A DNA stretch of 64,000 bases, taken from the NCBI GenBank assembly GCA_023614405.1, contig CM042696.1:333179211-333243210 (forward strand), written 5' to 3'. Position numbers and translations under genes: made by a program. Below are positions 1 to 15,237 of this stretch, one piece after another (position 1 is the stretch's first letter; every line of letters starts with the position of its first letter). The stretch comes from Avena insularis. Lineage: Eukaryota; Streptophyta; Magnoliopsida; Poales; Poaceae. The notes below the pieces were generated by a model, which was not told the DNA's origin, did no database searches, and saw only the letters and a list, made by a program, of their open reading frames with translations.

Positions 1-3000
1 ATGTGTGTTCTTTCCACAAACCACATAAGGATCCACTAGAGTCATTGCATGTGTGTTCTTTTCACAAACCACATATGGATCCACTAGAGTTATTGCATGT
101 GTGTTCTTTCCACAAACCACATATGGATTCACCAGAGTCATTGCATGTGTGTTCCTTTCCACAAACCACATATGGATCCACTAGAGTCATTGCGTGTGTG
201 TTCTTTCCACAAACCACATATGGATCAACAAATGGCATTGCATGTGTGTTCTTTTCAACAAACCACATATGGATCCACTAGAGTTCATTGCATGTTTGTT
301 ATTTTCCACAAACCACATGGATCAACCAATGGCATTGCATGTGTGTTATTGTCATAAACCACATATGGATCAACCAATGGCAATGCATGTGTGTTACTCT
401 CACAAACCACATATGGATCCACCAGTGTTCATTGCATGTGTGTTCTTTCCACAAACCAAATATGTATCCACTAGAGTAATTGCATGTGTGTTCTTTTCAC
501 AAACCACACATGGATCAACCAGAGTCATTGCATGTGTGTTCTTTTCACAAACCAGACATGGATCAACCAGAGTCATTGCATGTGTGTTCTTTCCATGGAC
601 CACATATGGATCAACAGAGTCATTGCATGTGTGTTCTTTCCACAAACCACACATGGATCCACCAGAGTAATGGCATGTGTGTTCATGACACAAATCACAC
701 ATGGATCCACCAGAGTCATTGCATGTGTGTTCTTTCCACAAACCACACATGGATCCACCAGAGTAATTCCATGTGTGTTCTTTTCACAAACCACATATGG
801 ATCAACCAGAGTCATTGCATGTGTGTTCTTTCCACAAACCAGACATGGATCCACCAGAGTAATTGCATGTGTGGTCATGTCACAAACCACACATGGATCC
901 ACCAGTGTTCATTGCATGTGTGTTCTTTCCATGAACCACATATGGATCCACCAATGTCATTGCATGTGTGTTCTTTCCACAAACCACATATGGATCCACC
1001 AGAGTCATTGCATGTGTGTTCTTTTCCACAAACCACACATGGATCCACTAGAGTCATTGCATGTGTGTTCTTTCGAGAAACCATATATGGATCAACAAAT
1101 ATCATTGCATGTGTATTCTTTCCTCAAACCACATATGGATCCACCAATGTCATTGCATGTGTGTTCTTTTGACAAATAACATGGATCAACCAATCGCATT
1201 GACGTGTGTTGTCATAAACCACACATGGATCAACCAATGTCATTGCATGTGTGTTCATGTCACAAACCACACATGGATCCACCAATGTTATTTCATGTGT
1301 GTTCTTTCCATGAACCACATATGGATCAACCAGAGTCATTGCATGTGTGTTCTTTCCACAAACGACACATGGATCCACCAGAGTTATTGCATGTGTGTTC
1401 ATGTCACAAACCACACATGGATCCACCAATGTCATTTCATGTGTGTTCTTGCCATGAACCACATATGGATCCACCAATGTCATTGCATGTGTGTTCTTTC
1501 CACAAACCACATATGGATCCACCAGAGTCATTGCGTGTGTGTTCTTTCCACAAACCAAATATGGATCCACCAATGTCATTGCATGTGTGTTCATGTCACA
1601 AACATCACATGGATTCACCAATGTCATTGCATGTGTGTTATTTCCATGAACCACATATAGATCAACCAGAGTCATTGCATGTGTGTTCTTTCCACAAACC
1701 ACACATGGATCCACTAGAGTAATTGCATGTGTGTTCATGACACAAATCACACATGGATCCACCAGAGTCATTGCATGTGTGTTCTGTCCACAAACCACAC
1801 ATGGATCCACCAGAGTAATTCCATGTGTGTTCTTTTCACAAACCACATATGGATCAACCAGAGTCATTGCATGTGTGTTCTTTCAACAAACCAGACATGG
1901 ATCCACCAGAGTTATTGCATGTGTGGTCATGTCACAAACCACACATGTGTGTTCTTTCCATGAACCACATATGGATCCACCAATGTCATTGCATGTGTGT
2001 TCTTTCCACAAACCACATATGGATCCACCAGAGTCATTGCATGTGTGTTCTTTTCCACAAACCACACATGGATCCACTAGAGTCATTGAATGTGTGTTCT
2101 TTCGATAAACCATATATGGATCAACAAATATCATTGCATGTGTATTCTTTCCACAAACCACATATGGATCCACCAATGTCATTGCATGTGTGTTCTTTTG
2201 ACAAATAACATGGATCAACCAATGGCATTGCATGTGTGTTATTGTCATAAACCACATATGGATCAACCAATGGCAATGCATGTGTGTTCCTGTCACAAAC
2301 CACATATGTATCCACTAGTGTAATTGCATGTGTGTTCTTTTCACAAACCACATGGATCAACCAGTCATTGCATGTGTGTTCTTTTCACAAACCACACATG
2401 CATCAACCAGAGTCATTGCATGTGTGTTCTTTCCATGGACCACATATGGATCAACCAGAGTCATTGCATGTGTGTTCTTTCCACAAACCACACATGGATC
2501 CACTAGAGTCATTGAATGTGTGTTCTTTCGATAAACCATATATGGATCAACAAATATCATTGCATGTGTATTCTTTCCACAAACCACATATGGATCCACC
2601 AATGTCATTGCATGTGTGTTCTTTCCACAAACCACATATGGATCCACCAGAGTCATTGCATGTGTGTTCTTTTCCACAAACCACACATGGATCCACTAGA
2701 GTCATTGAATGTGTGTTCTTTCGATAAACCATATATGGATCAACAAATATCATTGCATGTGTATTCTTTCCACAAACCACATATGGATCCACCAATGTCA
2801 TTGCATGTGTGTTCTTTTGACAAATAACATGGATCAACCAATGGCATTGCACGTGTTATTGTCATAAACCACACATGGATCAACCAATGTCATTGCATGT
2901 GTGTTCATGTCACAAACCACATGGATCCACCAATGTTATTTCATGTGTGTTCTTTCCATGAACCACATATGGATCAACCAGAGTCATTGCATGTGTGTTC

Positions 3001-6000
3001 TTTCCACAAACCACACATGGATCCACCAGAGTTATTGCATGTGTGTTCATGTCACAAACCACCTATGGATCCACCAATGTCATTTCATGTGTGTTCTTGC
3101 CATGAACCACATATGGATCCACCAATGTCATTGCATGTGTGTTCTTTCCACAAACCACATATGGATCCACCAGAGTCATTGCATGTGTGTTCTTTCCACA
3201 AACCAAATATGGATCCACCAATGTCATTGCATGTGTGTTCATGTCACAAACATCACATGGATTTACCAATGCCATTGCATGTGTGTTATTTCCATGAACC
3301 ACATATAGATCAACCAGAGTCATTGCATGTGTGTTCTTTCCACAAACCACACATGGATCCACTAGAGTAATTGCATGTGTGTTCATGTCACAAACCACAC
3401 ATGGATCCACCAATGGCATTGCATGTGTGTTCTTTCCAAAAACCACATGGATCAACCAATGTCATTACATGTATGTTCTTTCCGCAAACCACATGGATCA
3501 ACCAGAGTCATTGCATGTGTGTTCTTTCCACAAACCACACATGTATCCACCAAAGTAATTGCGTGTGTGTTCATGTCACAAACCATATATGGATCCACCA
3601 ATGTCATTGCATGTGTGTTCATGTCACAAACCTCACATGGATCCACCAATGTCATTGCATGTGTGTTCTTTCCATGAACCACATATGGATCAACCATTGT
3701 CATTGCATGTGTGTTCTTTACACAAACCACACATGGATCCACCAGAGTAATTGCATGTGTGTTCATGTCACAAACCACACATGTATCCACCAATGTCATT
3801 GCATGTGTGTTCTTTTCACAAACCACATATGTATCAACAAATGTCATTGCATGTGTGTTCTTTCCACAAACCAAATATGGATCCACCAATGTCATTGCAT
3901 GTGTGTTCTTTTCACAAACCGCATATGGATCCACTAGAGTCATTGCATGTGTGTTCTTTTCACAAACCACACATGGATCAACCAGAGTAATTGCATGTGT
4001 GTTCATGTCACAAACCACACATGGATCCACCAATGTCATTGCTTGTGTGTTCTTTCCATGAACCACATATGGATCCACCAATGTGATTGCATGTGTGTTC
4101 TTTCCACAAACCACATAAGGATCCACTAGAGTCATTGCATGTGTGTTCTTTTCACAAACCACATATGGATCCACTAGAGTTATTGCATGTGTGTTCTTTC
4201 CACAAACCACATATGGATTCACAAGAGTCATTGCATATGTGTTCCTTTCCACAAACCACATATGGATCCACTAGAGTCATTGCGTGTGTGTTCTTTCCAC
4301 AAACCACATATGGATCAACAAATGTCATTGCATTTGTGTTCTTTTCCACAAACCACATATGGATCCACTAGAGTTCATTGCATGTTTGTTATTTTCCACA
4401 AACCACATGGATCAACCAATGGCATTGCATGTGTTATTGTCATAAACCACATATGGATCAACCAATGGCAATGCATGTGTGTTCCTGTCACAAACCACAT
4501 ATGGATCCACCAGTGTTCATTGCATGTGTGTTCTTTCCACAAACCAAATATGTATCCACTAGAGTAATTGTATGTGTGTTCTTTTCACAAACCACACATG
4601 GATCAACCAGAGTCATTACATGTGTGTTCTTTTCACAAACCAGACATGGATCAACCAGAGTCATTGCATGTGTGTTCTTTCCATGGACCACATATGGATC
4701 AACCAGAGTAATTTCATGTGTGTTCTTTCCATAAACCACACATGGATCCACCAGAGTAATGGCATGTGTGTTCAGGACACAAATCACACATGGATCCACC
4801 AGAGTCATTGCATGTGTGTTCTTTCCACAAACCACACATGGATCCACCAGAGTAATTCCATGTGTGTTCTTTTCACAAACCACATATGGATCAACCAGAG
4901 TCATTGCATGTGTGTTCTTTCCACAAACCACACATGGATCCACCAGAGTAATAATTACATGTGTGGTCGTGTCACAAACCACACATGGATCCACCAGTGT
5001 TCATTGCATGTATGTTCTTTCCATGAACCACATATGGATCCACCAATGTCATTGCATGTGTGTTCTTTCCACAAACCACACATGGATCCACCAGAGTTAT
5101 TGCATGTGTGTTCATGTCACAAACCACACATGGATCCACCAATGTCATTTCATGTGTGTTCTTTCCATGAACCACATATGGATCCACCAATGTCATTGCA
5201 TGTGTGTTATTTCCACAAACCACATATGGATCCACCAGAGTCATTGCATGTGTGTTCTTTCCACAAACCAAATATGGATCCACCAATGTCATTGCATGTG
5301 TGTTCATGTCACAAACATCACATGGATTCACCAATGTCATTGCATGTGTGTTATTTCCATGAACCACATATAGATCAACCAGAGTCATTGCATGTGTGTT
5401 CTTTCCACAAACCACACATGGATCCACCAGAGTAATTGCATATGTGTTCATGTCACAAACCACACATGGATCCACCAATGGCATTGCATGTGTGTTCTTT
5501 CCAAAAACCACATGGATCAACCAATGTCATTACATGTATGTTCTTTCCGCAAACCACATGGATCAACCAGAGTCATTGCATGTGTGTTCTTTCCACAAAC
5601 CACACATGTATCCACCAAAGTAATTGCGTGTGTGTTCATGTCACAAACCACATATGGATCCACCAATGGCATTGCATGTGTGTTCATGTCACAAACCTCA
5701 CATGGATCCACCAATGTCATTGCATGTGTGTTCTTTCCATGAACCACATATGGATCAACCAGAGTCATTGCATGTGTGTTCTTTCCACAAACCAAACATG
5801 GATACACCAGAGTAATTGCATGTGTTCATGTCACAAACCACACATGGATCCACCAATGTCATTGCATGTGTGTTCTTTTCACAAACCACATATGTATCAA
5901 CAAATGTCATTGCATGTGTGTTCTTTCCACAAACCAAATATGGATCCACCAATGTCATTGCATGTGTGTTCTTTTCACAAACCACATATGGATCCACTAG

Positions 6001-7192
6001 AGTAATTGCATGTGTGTTCTTTTCACAAACCACACATGGATCCACCAGACTCATTGCATGTGTGTTCTTTCCACAAACCACACATGGATTAACCAGAGTA
6101 ATTGCATGTGTGTTCATGTCACAAACCACACATGGATCCACCAATGTCATTGCATGTGTGTTCTTTACATGAACCACATATGGATCCACCAATGTGATTG
6201 CATGTGTGTTCTTTCCACAAACCACATAAGGATCCACTAGAGTCATTGCATGTGTGTTCTTTTCACAAACCACATATGGATCCACTAGAGTTATTGCATG
6301 TGTGTTCTTTCCACAAACCACATATGGATTCACCAGAGTCATTGCATGTGTGTTCCTTTCCACAAACCACATATGGATCCACTAGAGTCATTGCGTGTGT
6401 GTTCTTTCCACAAACCACATATGGATCAACAAATGGCATTGCATGTGTGTTCTTTTCAACAAACCACATATGGATCCACTAGAGTTCATTGCATGTTTGT
6501 TCTTTTCCACAAACCACATGGATCAACCAATGGCATTGCATGTGTGTTATTGTCATAAACCACATATGGATCAACCAATGGCAATGCATGTGTGTTACTC
6601 TCACAAACCACATATGGATCCACCGGTGTTCATTGCATGTGTGTTCTTTCCACAAACCAAATATGTATCCACTAGAGTAATTGCATGTGTGTTCTTTTCA
6701 CAAACCACACATGGATCAACCAGAGTCATTGAATGTGTGTTCTTTTCACAAACCAGACATGGATCAACCAGAGTCATTGCATGTGTGTTCTTTCCATGTA
6801 CCACATATGGATCAACCAGAGTCATTGCATGTGTGTTCTTTCCACAAACCACACATGGATCCACCAGAGTAATGGCATGTGTGTTCATGACACAAATCAC
6901 ACATGGATCCACCAGAGTCATTGCATGTGTGTTCTTTCCACAAACCACACATGGATCCACTAGAGTAATTCAATGTGTGTTCTTTTCACAAACCACATAT
7001 GGATCAACCAGAGTCATTGCATGTGTGTTCTTTCCACAAACCACACATGGATCCACCAGAGTAATTACATATGTGGTCATGTCACAAACCACACATGGAT
7101 CCACCAGTGTTCATTGCATGTGTGTTCTTTCCATGAACCACATATGGATCCACCAATGTCATTGCATGTGTGTTCTTTCCACAAACCACATA

Positions 7193-7235
7193 TGGTTCCA
7201 CCCGTTTCATTGCATTTGGTTTTTTTTACACAAAC
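7193..7235. other. Locally degraded satellite monomers
   Basis: About 40 bp of unusually diverged satellite. GGATCCACCAGAG is replaced by GGTTCCACCCGTT, and the following monomer has a TTTGG plus eight-T run instead of the usual TGTGTTC. The homologous blocks near 980-1040, 9450-9500 and 17600-17650 are normal, so the change is private to this copy. It may be a mutation cluster or a consensus error. Confidence 0.7.
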
Positions 7236-8520
7236 CACACATGGATCCACTAGAGTCATTGCATGTGTGTTCTTTCGACAAACCATATATGGATCAACAA
7301 ATATCATTGCATGTGTATTCTTTCCACAAACCACATATGGATCCACCAATGTCACTGCATGTGTGTTCTTTTGACAAATAACATGGATCAACCAATGGCA
7401 TTGCACGTGTGTTATTGTCATAAACCACACATGGATCAACCAATGTCATTGCATGTGTGTTCATGTCACAAACCACACATGGATCCACCAATGTTATTTC
7501 ATGTGTGTTCTTTCCATGAACCACATATGGATCAACCAGAGTCATTGCATGTGTGTTGTTTCCACAAACCACACATGGATCCACCAGAGTAATTGCATGT
7601 GTGTCCATCTCACAAACCACACATGGATCCACCAATGTCATTTCATGAGTGTTCTTGCCATGAACCACATATGGATCCACCAATGTTGTTGCATGTGTGT
7701 TCTTTCCACAAACCACATATGGATCCACCAAAGTCATTGCATGTGTGTTCTTTCCACAAACCAAATATGGATCCACCAATGTCATTGCATGTGTGTTCAT
7801 GTCACAAACATCACATGGATTCACCAATGTCATTGCATGTGTGTTATTTCCATGAACCACATATAGATCAACCAGAGTCATTTCATGTGTGTTCTTTCCA
7901 CAAACCACACATGGATCCACCAGAGTAATTGCTTGTGTGTTCATGTCACAAACCTCACATGGATCCACCAATGTCATTGCATGTGTGTTCTTTCCATGAA
8001 CCACATATGGATCAACCAGAGTCATTGCATGTGTGTTCTTTCCACAAACCATACATGGATCCACCAGAGTAATTGCATGTGTGTTCATGTCACAAACCAC
8101 ACATGGATCCACCAATGTCATTGCATGTGTGTTCTTTTCACAAACCACATATGTATCAACAAATGTCATTGCATGTGTGTTCTTTCCACAAACCAAATAT
8201 GGATCCACCAATGTCATTCCATGTGTGTTATTTTCACAAACCACATATGGATCCACTAGAGTAATTGCATGTGTGTTCTTTTCACAAACCACACATGGAT
8301 CCACCAGACTCATTGCATGTGTGTTCTTTCCACAAACCACACATGGATCAACCAGAGTAATTGCATGTGTGTTCATGTCACAAACCACACATGGATCCAC
8401 CAATGTCATTGCATGTGTGTTCTTTACATGAACCACATATGGATCCACCAATGTGATTGCATGTGTGTTCTTTCCACAAACCACATAAGGATCCACTAGA
8501 GTCATTGCATGTGTGTTCTT

Positions 8521-11500
8521 TTCACAAACCACATATGGATCCACTAGAGTTATTGCATGTGTGTTCTTTCCACAAACCACATATGGATTCACCAGAGTCA
8601 TTGCATGTGTGTTCCTTTCCACAAACCACATATGGATCCACTAGAGTCATTGCGTGTGTGTTCTTTCCACAAACCACATATGGATCAACAAATGGCATTG
8701 CATGTGTGTTCTTTTCAACAAACCACATATGGATCCACTAGAGTTCATTGCATGTTTGTTATTTTCCACAAACCACATGGATCAACCAATGGCATTGCAT
8801 GTGTGTTATTGTCATAAACCACATATGGATCAACCAATGGCAATGCATGTGTGTTACTCTCACAAACCACATATGGATCCACCAGTGTTCATTGCATGTG
8901 TGTTCTTTCCACAAACCAAATATGTATCCACTAGAGTAATTGCATGTGTGTTCTTTTCACAAACCACACATGGATCAACCAGAGTCATTGCATGTGTGTT
9001 CTTTTCACAAACCAGACATGGATCAACCAGAGTCATTGCATGTGTGTTCTTTCCATGGACCACATATGGATCAACAGAGTCATTGCATGTGTGTTCTTTC
9101 CACAAATCACACATGGATCCACCAGAGTAATGGCATGTGTGTTCATGACACAAATCACACATGGATCCAGAGTCATTGCATGTGTGTTCTTTCCACAAAC
9201 CACACATGGATCCACTAGAGTAATTCCATGTGTGTTCTTTTCACAAACCACATATGGATCAACCAGAGTCATTGCATGTGTGTTCTTTCCACAAACCACA
9301 CATGGATCCACCAGAGTAATTACATGTGTGGTCATGTCACAAACCACACATGGATCCACCAGTGTTCATTGCATGTGTGTTCTTTCCATGAACCACATAT
9401 GGATCCACCAATGTCATTGCATGTGTGTTCTTTCCACAAACCACATATGGATCCACCAGAGTCATTGCATGTGTGTTCTTTTCCACAAACCACACATGGA
9501 TCCACTAGAGTCATTGCATGTGTGTTCTTTCGACAAACCATATATGGATCAACAAATATCATTGCATGTGTATTCTTTCCACAAACCACATATGGATCCA
9601 CCAATGTCACTGCATGTGTGTTCTTTTGACAAATAACATGGATCAACCAATGGCATTGCACGTGTGTTATTGTCATAAACCACACATGGATCAACCAATG
9701 TCATTGCATGTGTGTTCATGTCACAAACCACACATGGATCCACCAATGTTATTTCATGTGTGTTCTTTCCATGAACCACATATGGATCAACCAGAGTCAT
9801 TGCATGTGTGTTGTTTCCACAAACCACACATGGATCCACCAGAGTAATTGCATGTGTGTCCATCTCACAAACCACACATGGATCCACCAATGTCATTTCA
9901 TGAGTGTTCTTTCCATAAACCACATATGGATCCACCAATGTCGTTGCATGTGTGTTCTTTCCACAAACCACATATGGATCCACCAAAGTCATTGCATATG
10001 TGTTCTTTCCACAAACCAAATATGGATCCACCAATGTCATTGCATGTGTGTTCATGTCACAAACATCACATGGATTCACCATGGTCATTGCATGTGTGTT
10101 ATTTCCATGAACCACATATAGATCAACATTATTCATTTCATGTGTGTTCTTTCCACAAACCACACATGGATCCACCAGAGTAATTGCTTGTGTGTTCATG
10201 TCACAAACCACACATGGATCCACCAATGGCATTGCATGTGTGTTCTTTCCATAAACCACATGGATCAACCAATGTCATTACATGTGTCTTGTTTCTGCAA
10301 ACCACATGGATCAACCAGAGTCATTGCATGTGTGTTCTTTCCACAAACCACACATGGATCCACCAAAGTAATTGCGTGTGTGTTCATGTCACAAACCACA
10401 TATGGATCCACCAATGTCATTGCATGTGTGTTCATGTCACAAACCTCACATGGATCCACCAATGTCATTGCATGTGTGTTCTTTCCATGAACCACATATG
10501 GATCAACTAGAGTCATTGCATGTGTGTTCTTTCCACAAACGACACATGGATCCACCACTGTCATTGCATGTGTGTTCATGTCACAAACATCACATGGATT
10601 CACCAATGTCATTGCATGTGTGTTCTTTTCACAAACCACATATGTATCAACAAATGTCATTGCATGTGTGTTCTTTCCACAAACCAAATATGGATCCACC
10701 AATGTCATTGCATGTGTGTTCTTTTCACAAACCACATATGGATCCACTAGATTAATTGCATGTGTGTTCTTTTCACAAACCACACATGGATCCACCAGAG
10801 TCATTGCATGTGTGTTATTTCCACAAACCACACATGGATCAACCAGAGTAAATGCATGTGTGTTCATGTCACAAACCACACATGGATCCACCAATGTCAT
10901 TGCATGTGTGTTCTTTCCATGAACCACATATGGATCCACCAATGTGATTGCATGTGTGTTCTTTCCACAAACCACATAAGGATCCACTAGAGTCATTGCA
11001 TGTGTGTTCTTTTCAAAAACCACATATGGATCCACCAGAGTTATTGCATGTGTGTTCTTTCCACAAACCACATATGGATTCACCAGAGTCATTGCATGTG
11101 TGTTCCTTTCCACAAACCACATATGGATCCACTAGAGTCATTGCATGTGTGTTCTTTCCACAAACCACATATGGATCAATAAATGTCATTGCATGTGTGT
11201 TCTTTTCCACAAACCACATATGGATCCACTAGAGTTCATTGCATGTTTGTTCTTTTCCACAAACCACATGGATCAACCAATGGCATTACATGTGTGTTTT
11301 TGTCATAAACCACATATGGATCAACCAATGGCAATGCATGTGTGTTCCTGTCACAAACCACATATGGATCCACCAGTGTTCATTGCATGTGTGTTCTTTC
11401 CTCAAACCAAATATGTATCCACTAGAGTAATTGCATGTGTGTTCTTTTCACAAACCACACATGGATCAACCAGAGTCATTGCATGTGTGTTCTTTTCACA

Positions 11501-14500
11501 AACCAGACATGGAGCAACCAGAGTCATTGCATGTGTGTTCTTTCAATGGACCACATATGGATCAACCAGAGTCATTGCATGTGTGTTCTTTCCACAAACC
11601 GCACATGGATCCACCAGAGTAATGGCATGTGTGTTCATGACACAAATCACACATGGATCCACAAGAGTCATTGCATGTGTGTTCTTTCCACAAACCACAC
11701 ATGGATCCACCAGAGTAATTCCATGTGTGTTCTTTTCACAAACCACATATGGATCAACCAGAGTCATTGCATGTGTGTTCTTTCCACAAACCACACATGG
11801 ATCCACCAGAGTAATTACATTTGTGGTCATGTCACAAACCACACATGGATCCACCAGTGTTCATTGCATGTGTGTTCTTTTCACAAACCACATATGGATC
11901 CACTAGAGTTATTGCATGTGTGTTCTTTCCACAAACCACATATGGATTCACCAGAGTCATTGCATGTGTGTTCCTTTCCACAAACCACATATGGATCCAC
12001 TAGAGTCATTGCGTGTGTGTTCTTTCCACAAACCACATATGGATCAACAAATGGCATTGCATGTGTGTTCTTTTCAACAAACCACATATGGATCCACTAG
12101 AGTTCATTGCATGTTTGTTATTTTCCACAAACCACATGGATCAACCAATGGCATTGCATGTGTGTTATTGTCATAAACCACATATGGATCAACCAATGGC
12201 AATGCATGTGTGTTACTCTCACAAACCACATATGGATCCACCAGTGTTCATTGCATGTGTGTTCTTTCCACAAACCAAATATGTATCCACTAGAGTAATT
12301 GCATGTGTGTTCTTTTCACAAACCACACATGGATCAACCAGAGTCATTGCATGTGTGTTCTTTTCACAAACCAGACATGGATCAACCAGAGTCATTGCAT
12401 GTGTGTTCTTTCCATGGACCACATATGGATCAACAGAGTCATTGCATGTGTGTTCTTTCCACAAACCACACATGGATCCACCAGAGTAATGGCATGTGTG
12501 TTCATGACACAAATCACACATGGATCCACCAGAGTCATTGCATGTGTGTTCTTTCCACAAACCACACATGGATCCACTAGAGTAATTCCATGTGTGTTCT
12601 TTTCACAAACCACATATGGATCAACCAGAGTCATTGCATGTGTGTTCTTTCCACAAACCACACATGGATCCACGAGTAATTACATGTGTGGTCATGTCAC
12701 AAACCACACATGGATCCACCAGTGTTCATTGCATGTGTGTTCTTTCCATGAACCACATATGGATCCACCAATGTCATTGCATGTGTGTTCTTTCCACAAA
12801 CCACATATGGATCCACCAGAGTCATTGCATGTGTGTTCTTTTCACAAACCACACATGGATCCACTAGAGTCTTTGCATGTGTGTTCTTTCGACAAACACT
12901 ATATGGATCAACAACTATCATTGCATGTGTATTCTTTCCACAAACCACATATGGATCCACCAATGTCACTGCATGTGTGTTCTTTTGACAAATAACATGG
13001 ATCAACCAATGGCATTGCACGTGTGTTATTGTCATAAACCACACATGGATCAACCAATGTCATTGCATGTGTGTTCATGTCACAAACCACACATGGATCC
13101 ACCAATGTTATTTCATGTGTGTTCTTTCCATGAACCACATATGGATCAACCAGAGTCATTGCATGTGTGTTGTTTCCACAAACCACACATGGATCCACCA
13201 GAGTAATTGCATGTGTGTCCATCTCACAAACCACACATGGATCCACCAATGTCATTTCATGAGTGTTCTTTCCATAAACCACATATGGATCCACCAATGT
13301 CGTTGCATGTGTGTTCTTTCCACAAACCACATATGGATCCACCAAAGTCATTGCATGTGTTCTTTCCACAAACCAAATATGGATCCACCAATGTCATTGC
13401 ATGTGTGTTCATGTCACAAACATCACATGGATTCACCATGGTCATTGCATGTGTGTTATTTCCATGAACCACATATAGATCAACCAGAGTCATTTCATGT
13501 GTGTTCTTTCCACAAACCACACATGGATCCACCAGAGTAATTGCTTGTGTGTTCATGTCACAAACAACACATGGATCCACCAATGGCATTGCATGTGTGT
13601 TCTTTCCATAAACCACATGGATCAACCAATGTCATTACATGTGTCTTGTTTCTGCAAACCACATGGATCAACCAGAGTCATTGCATGTGTGTTCTTTCCA
13701 CAAACCACACATGGATCCACCAAAGTAATTGCGTGTGTGTTCATGTCACAAACCACATATGGATCCACCAATGTCATTGCATGTGTGTTCATGTCACAAA
13801 CCTCACATGGATCCACCAATGTCATTGCATGTGTGTTCTTTCCATGAACCACATATGGATCAACTAGAGTCATTGCATGTGTGTTCTTTCCACAAACGAC
13901 ACATGGATCCACCAGAGTAATTGCATGTGTGTTCATGTCACAAACCACACATGGATCCACCAATGTCATTGCATGTGTGTTCTTTTCACAAACCACATAT
14001 GTATCAACAAATGTCATTGCATGTGTGTTCTTTCCACAAACCAAATATGGATCCACCAATGTCATTGCATGTGTGTTCTTTTCACAAACCACATATGGAT
14101 CCACTAGATTAATTGCATGTGTGTTCTTTTCACAAACCACACATGGATCCACCAGAGTCATTGCATGTGTGTTATTTCCACAAACCACACATGGATCAAC
14201 CAGAGTAAATGCATGTGTGTTCATGTCACAAACCACACATGGATCCACCAATGTCATTGCATGTGTGTTCTTTCCATGAACCACATATGGATCCACCAAT
14301 GTGATTGCATGTGTGTTCTTTCCACAAACCACATAAGGATCCACTAGAGTCATTGCATGTGTGTTCTTTTCAAAAACCACATATGGATCCACCAGAGTTA
14401 TTGCATGTGTGTTCTTTCCACAAACCACATATGGATTCACCAGAGTCATTGCATGTGTGTTCCTTTCCACAAACCACATATGGATCCACTAGAGTCATTG

Positions 14501-15237
14501 CATGTGTGTTCTTTCCACAAACCACATATGGATCAATAAATGTCATTGCATGTGTGTTCTTTTCCACAAACCACATATGGATCCACTAGAGTTCATTGCA
14601 TGTTTGTTCTTTTCCACAAACCACATGGATCAACCAATGGCATTACATTTGTGTTTTTGTCATAAACCACATATGGATCAACCAATGGCAATGCATGTGT
14701 GTTCCTGTCACAAACCACATATGGATCCACCAGTGTTCATTGCATGTGTGTTCTTTCCTCAAACCAAATATGTATCCACTAGAGTAATTGCATGTGTGTT
14801 CTTTTCACAAACCACACATGGATCAACCAGAGTCATTGCATGTGTGTTCTTTTCACAAACCAGACATGGATCAACCAGAGTCATTGCATGTGTGTTCTTT
14901 CAATGGACCACATATGGATCAACCAGAGTCATTGCATGTGTGTTCTTTCCACAAACCGCACATGGATCCACCAGAGTAATGGCATGTGTGTTCATGACAC
15001 AAATCACACATGGATCCACAAGAGTCATTGCATGTGTGTTCTTTCCACAAACCACACATGGATCCACCAGAGTAATTCCATGTGTGTTCTTTTCACAAAC
15101 CACATATGGATCAACCAGAGTCATTGCATGTGTGTTCTTTCCACAAACCACACATGGATCCACCAGAGTAATTACATTTGTGGTCATGTCACAAACCACA
15201 CATGGATCCACCAGTGTTCATTGCATGTGTGTTCTTT
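8521..15237. repeat. 3.36-kb tandem duplication within the satellite
   Basis: Two adjacent blocks of about 3.36 kb, 8521-11880 and 11881-15237, share the same succession of monomer variants at an offset of 3357-3359 bp. The junction near 11880 is visible: the series running up to the GTGTTCATTGC monomer jumps straight to a TTTTCACAAA...ACTAGAGTTATTGC monomer instead of the TTTCCATGAA monomer expected there and present at 15237. The copies are nearly identical apart from a few clusters of differences, so the duplication is young. Ends are placed by eye and are good to about one monomer. Confidence 0.8.

Noticed and set aside
7294..8631. 445-codon open frame on the - strand, and many other long open frames across the satellite on both strands
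   Set aside because: They are 16-residue periodic readings of a 48-bp repeat whose length is divisible by 3. They start and stop wherever a 47- or 49-bp monomer shifts the frame, overlap each other on both strands, and have no promoter, unique sequence or domain.
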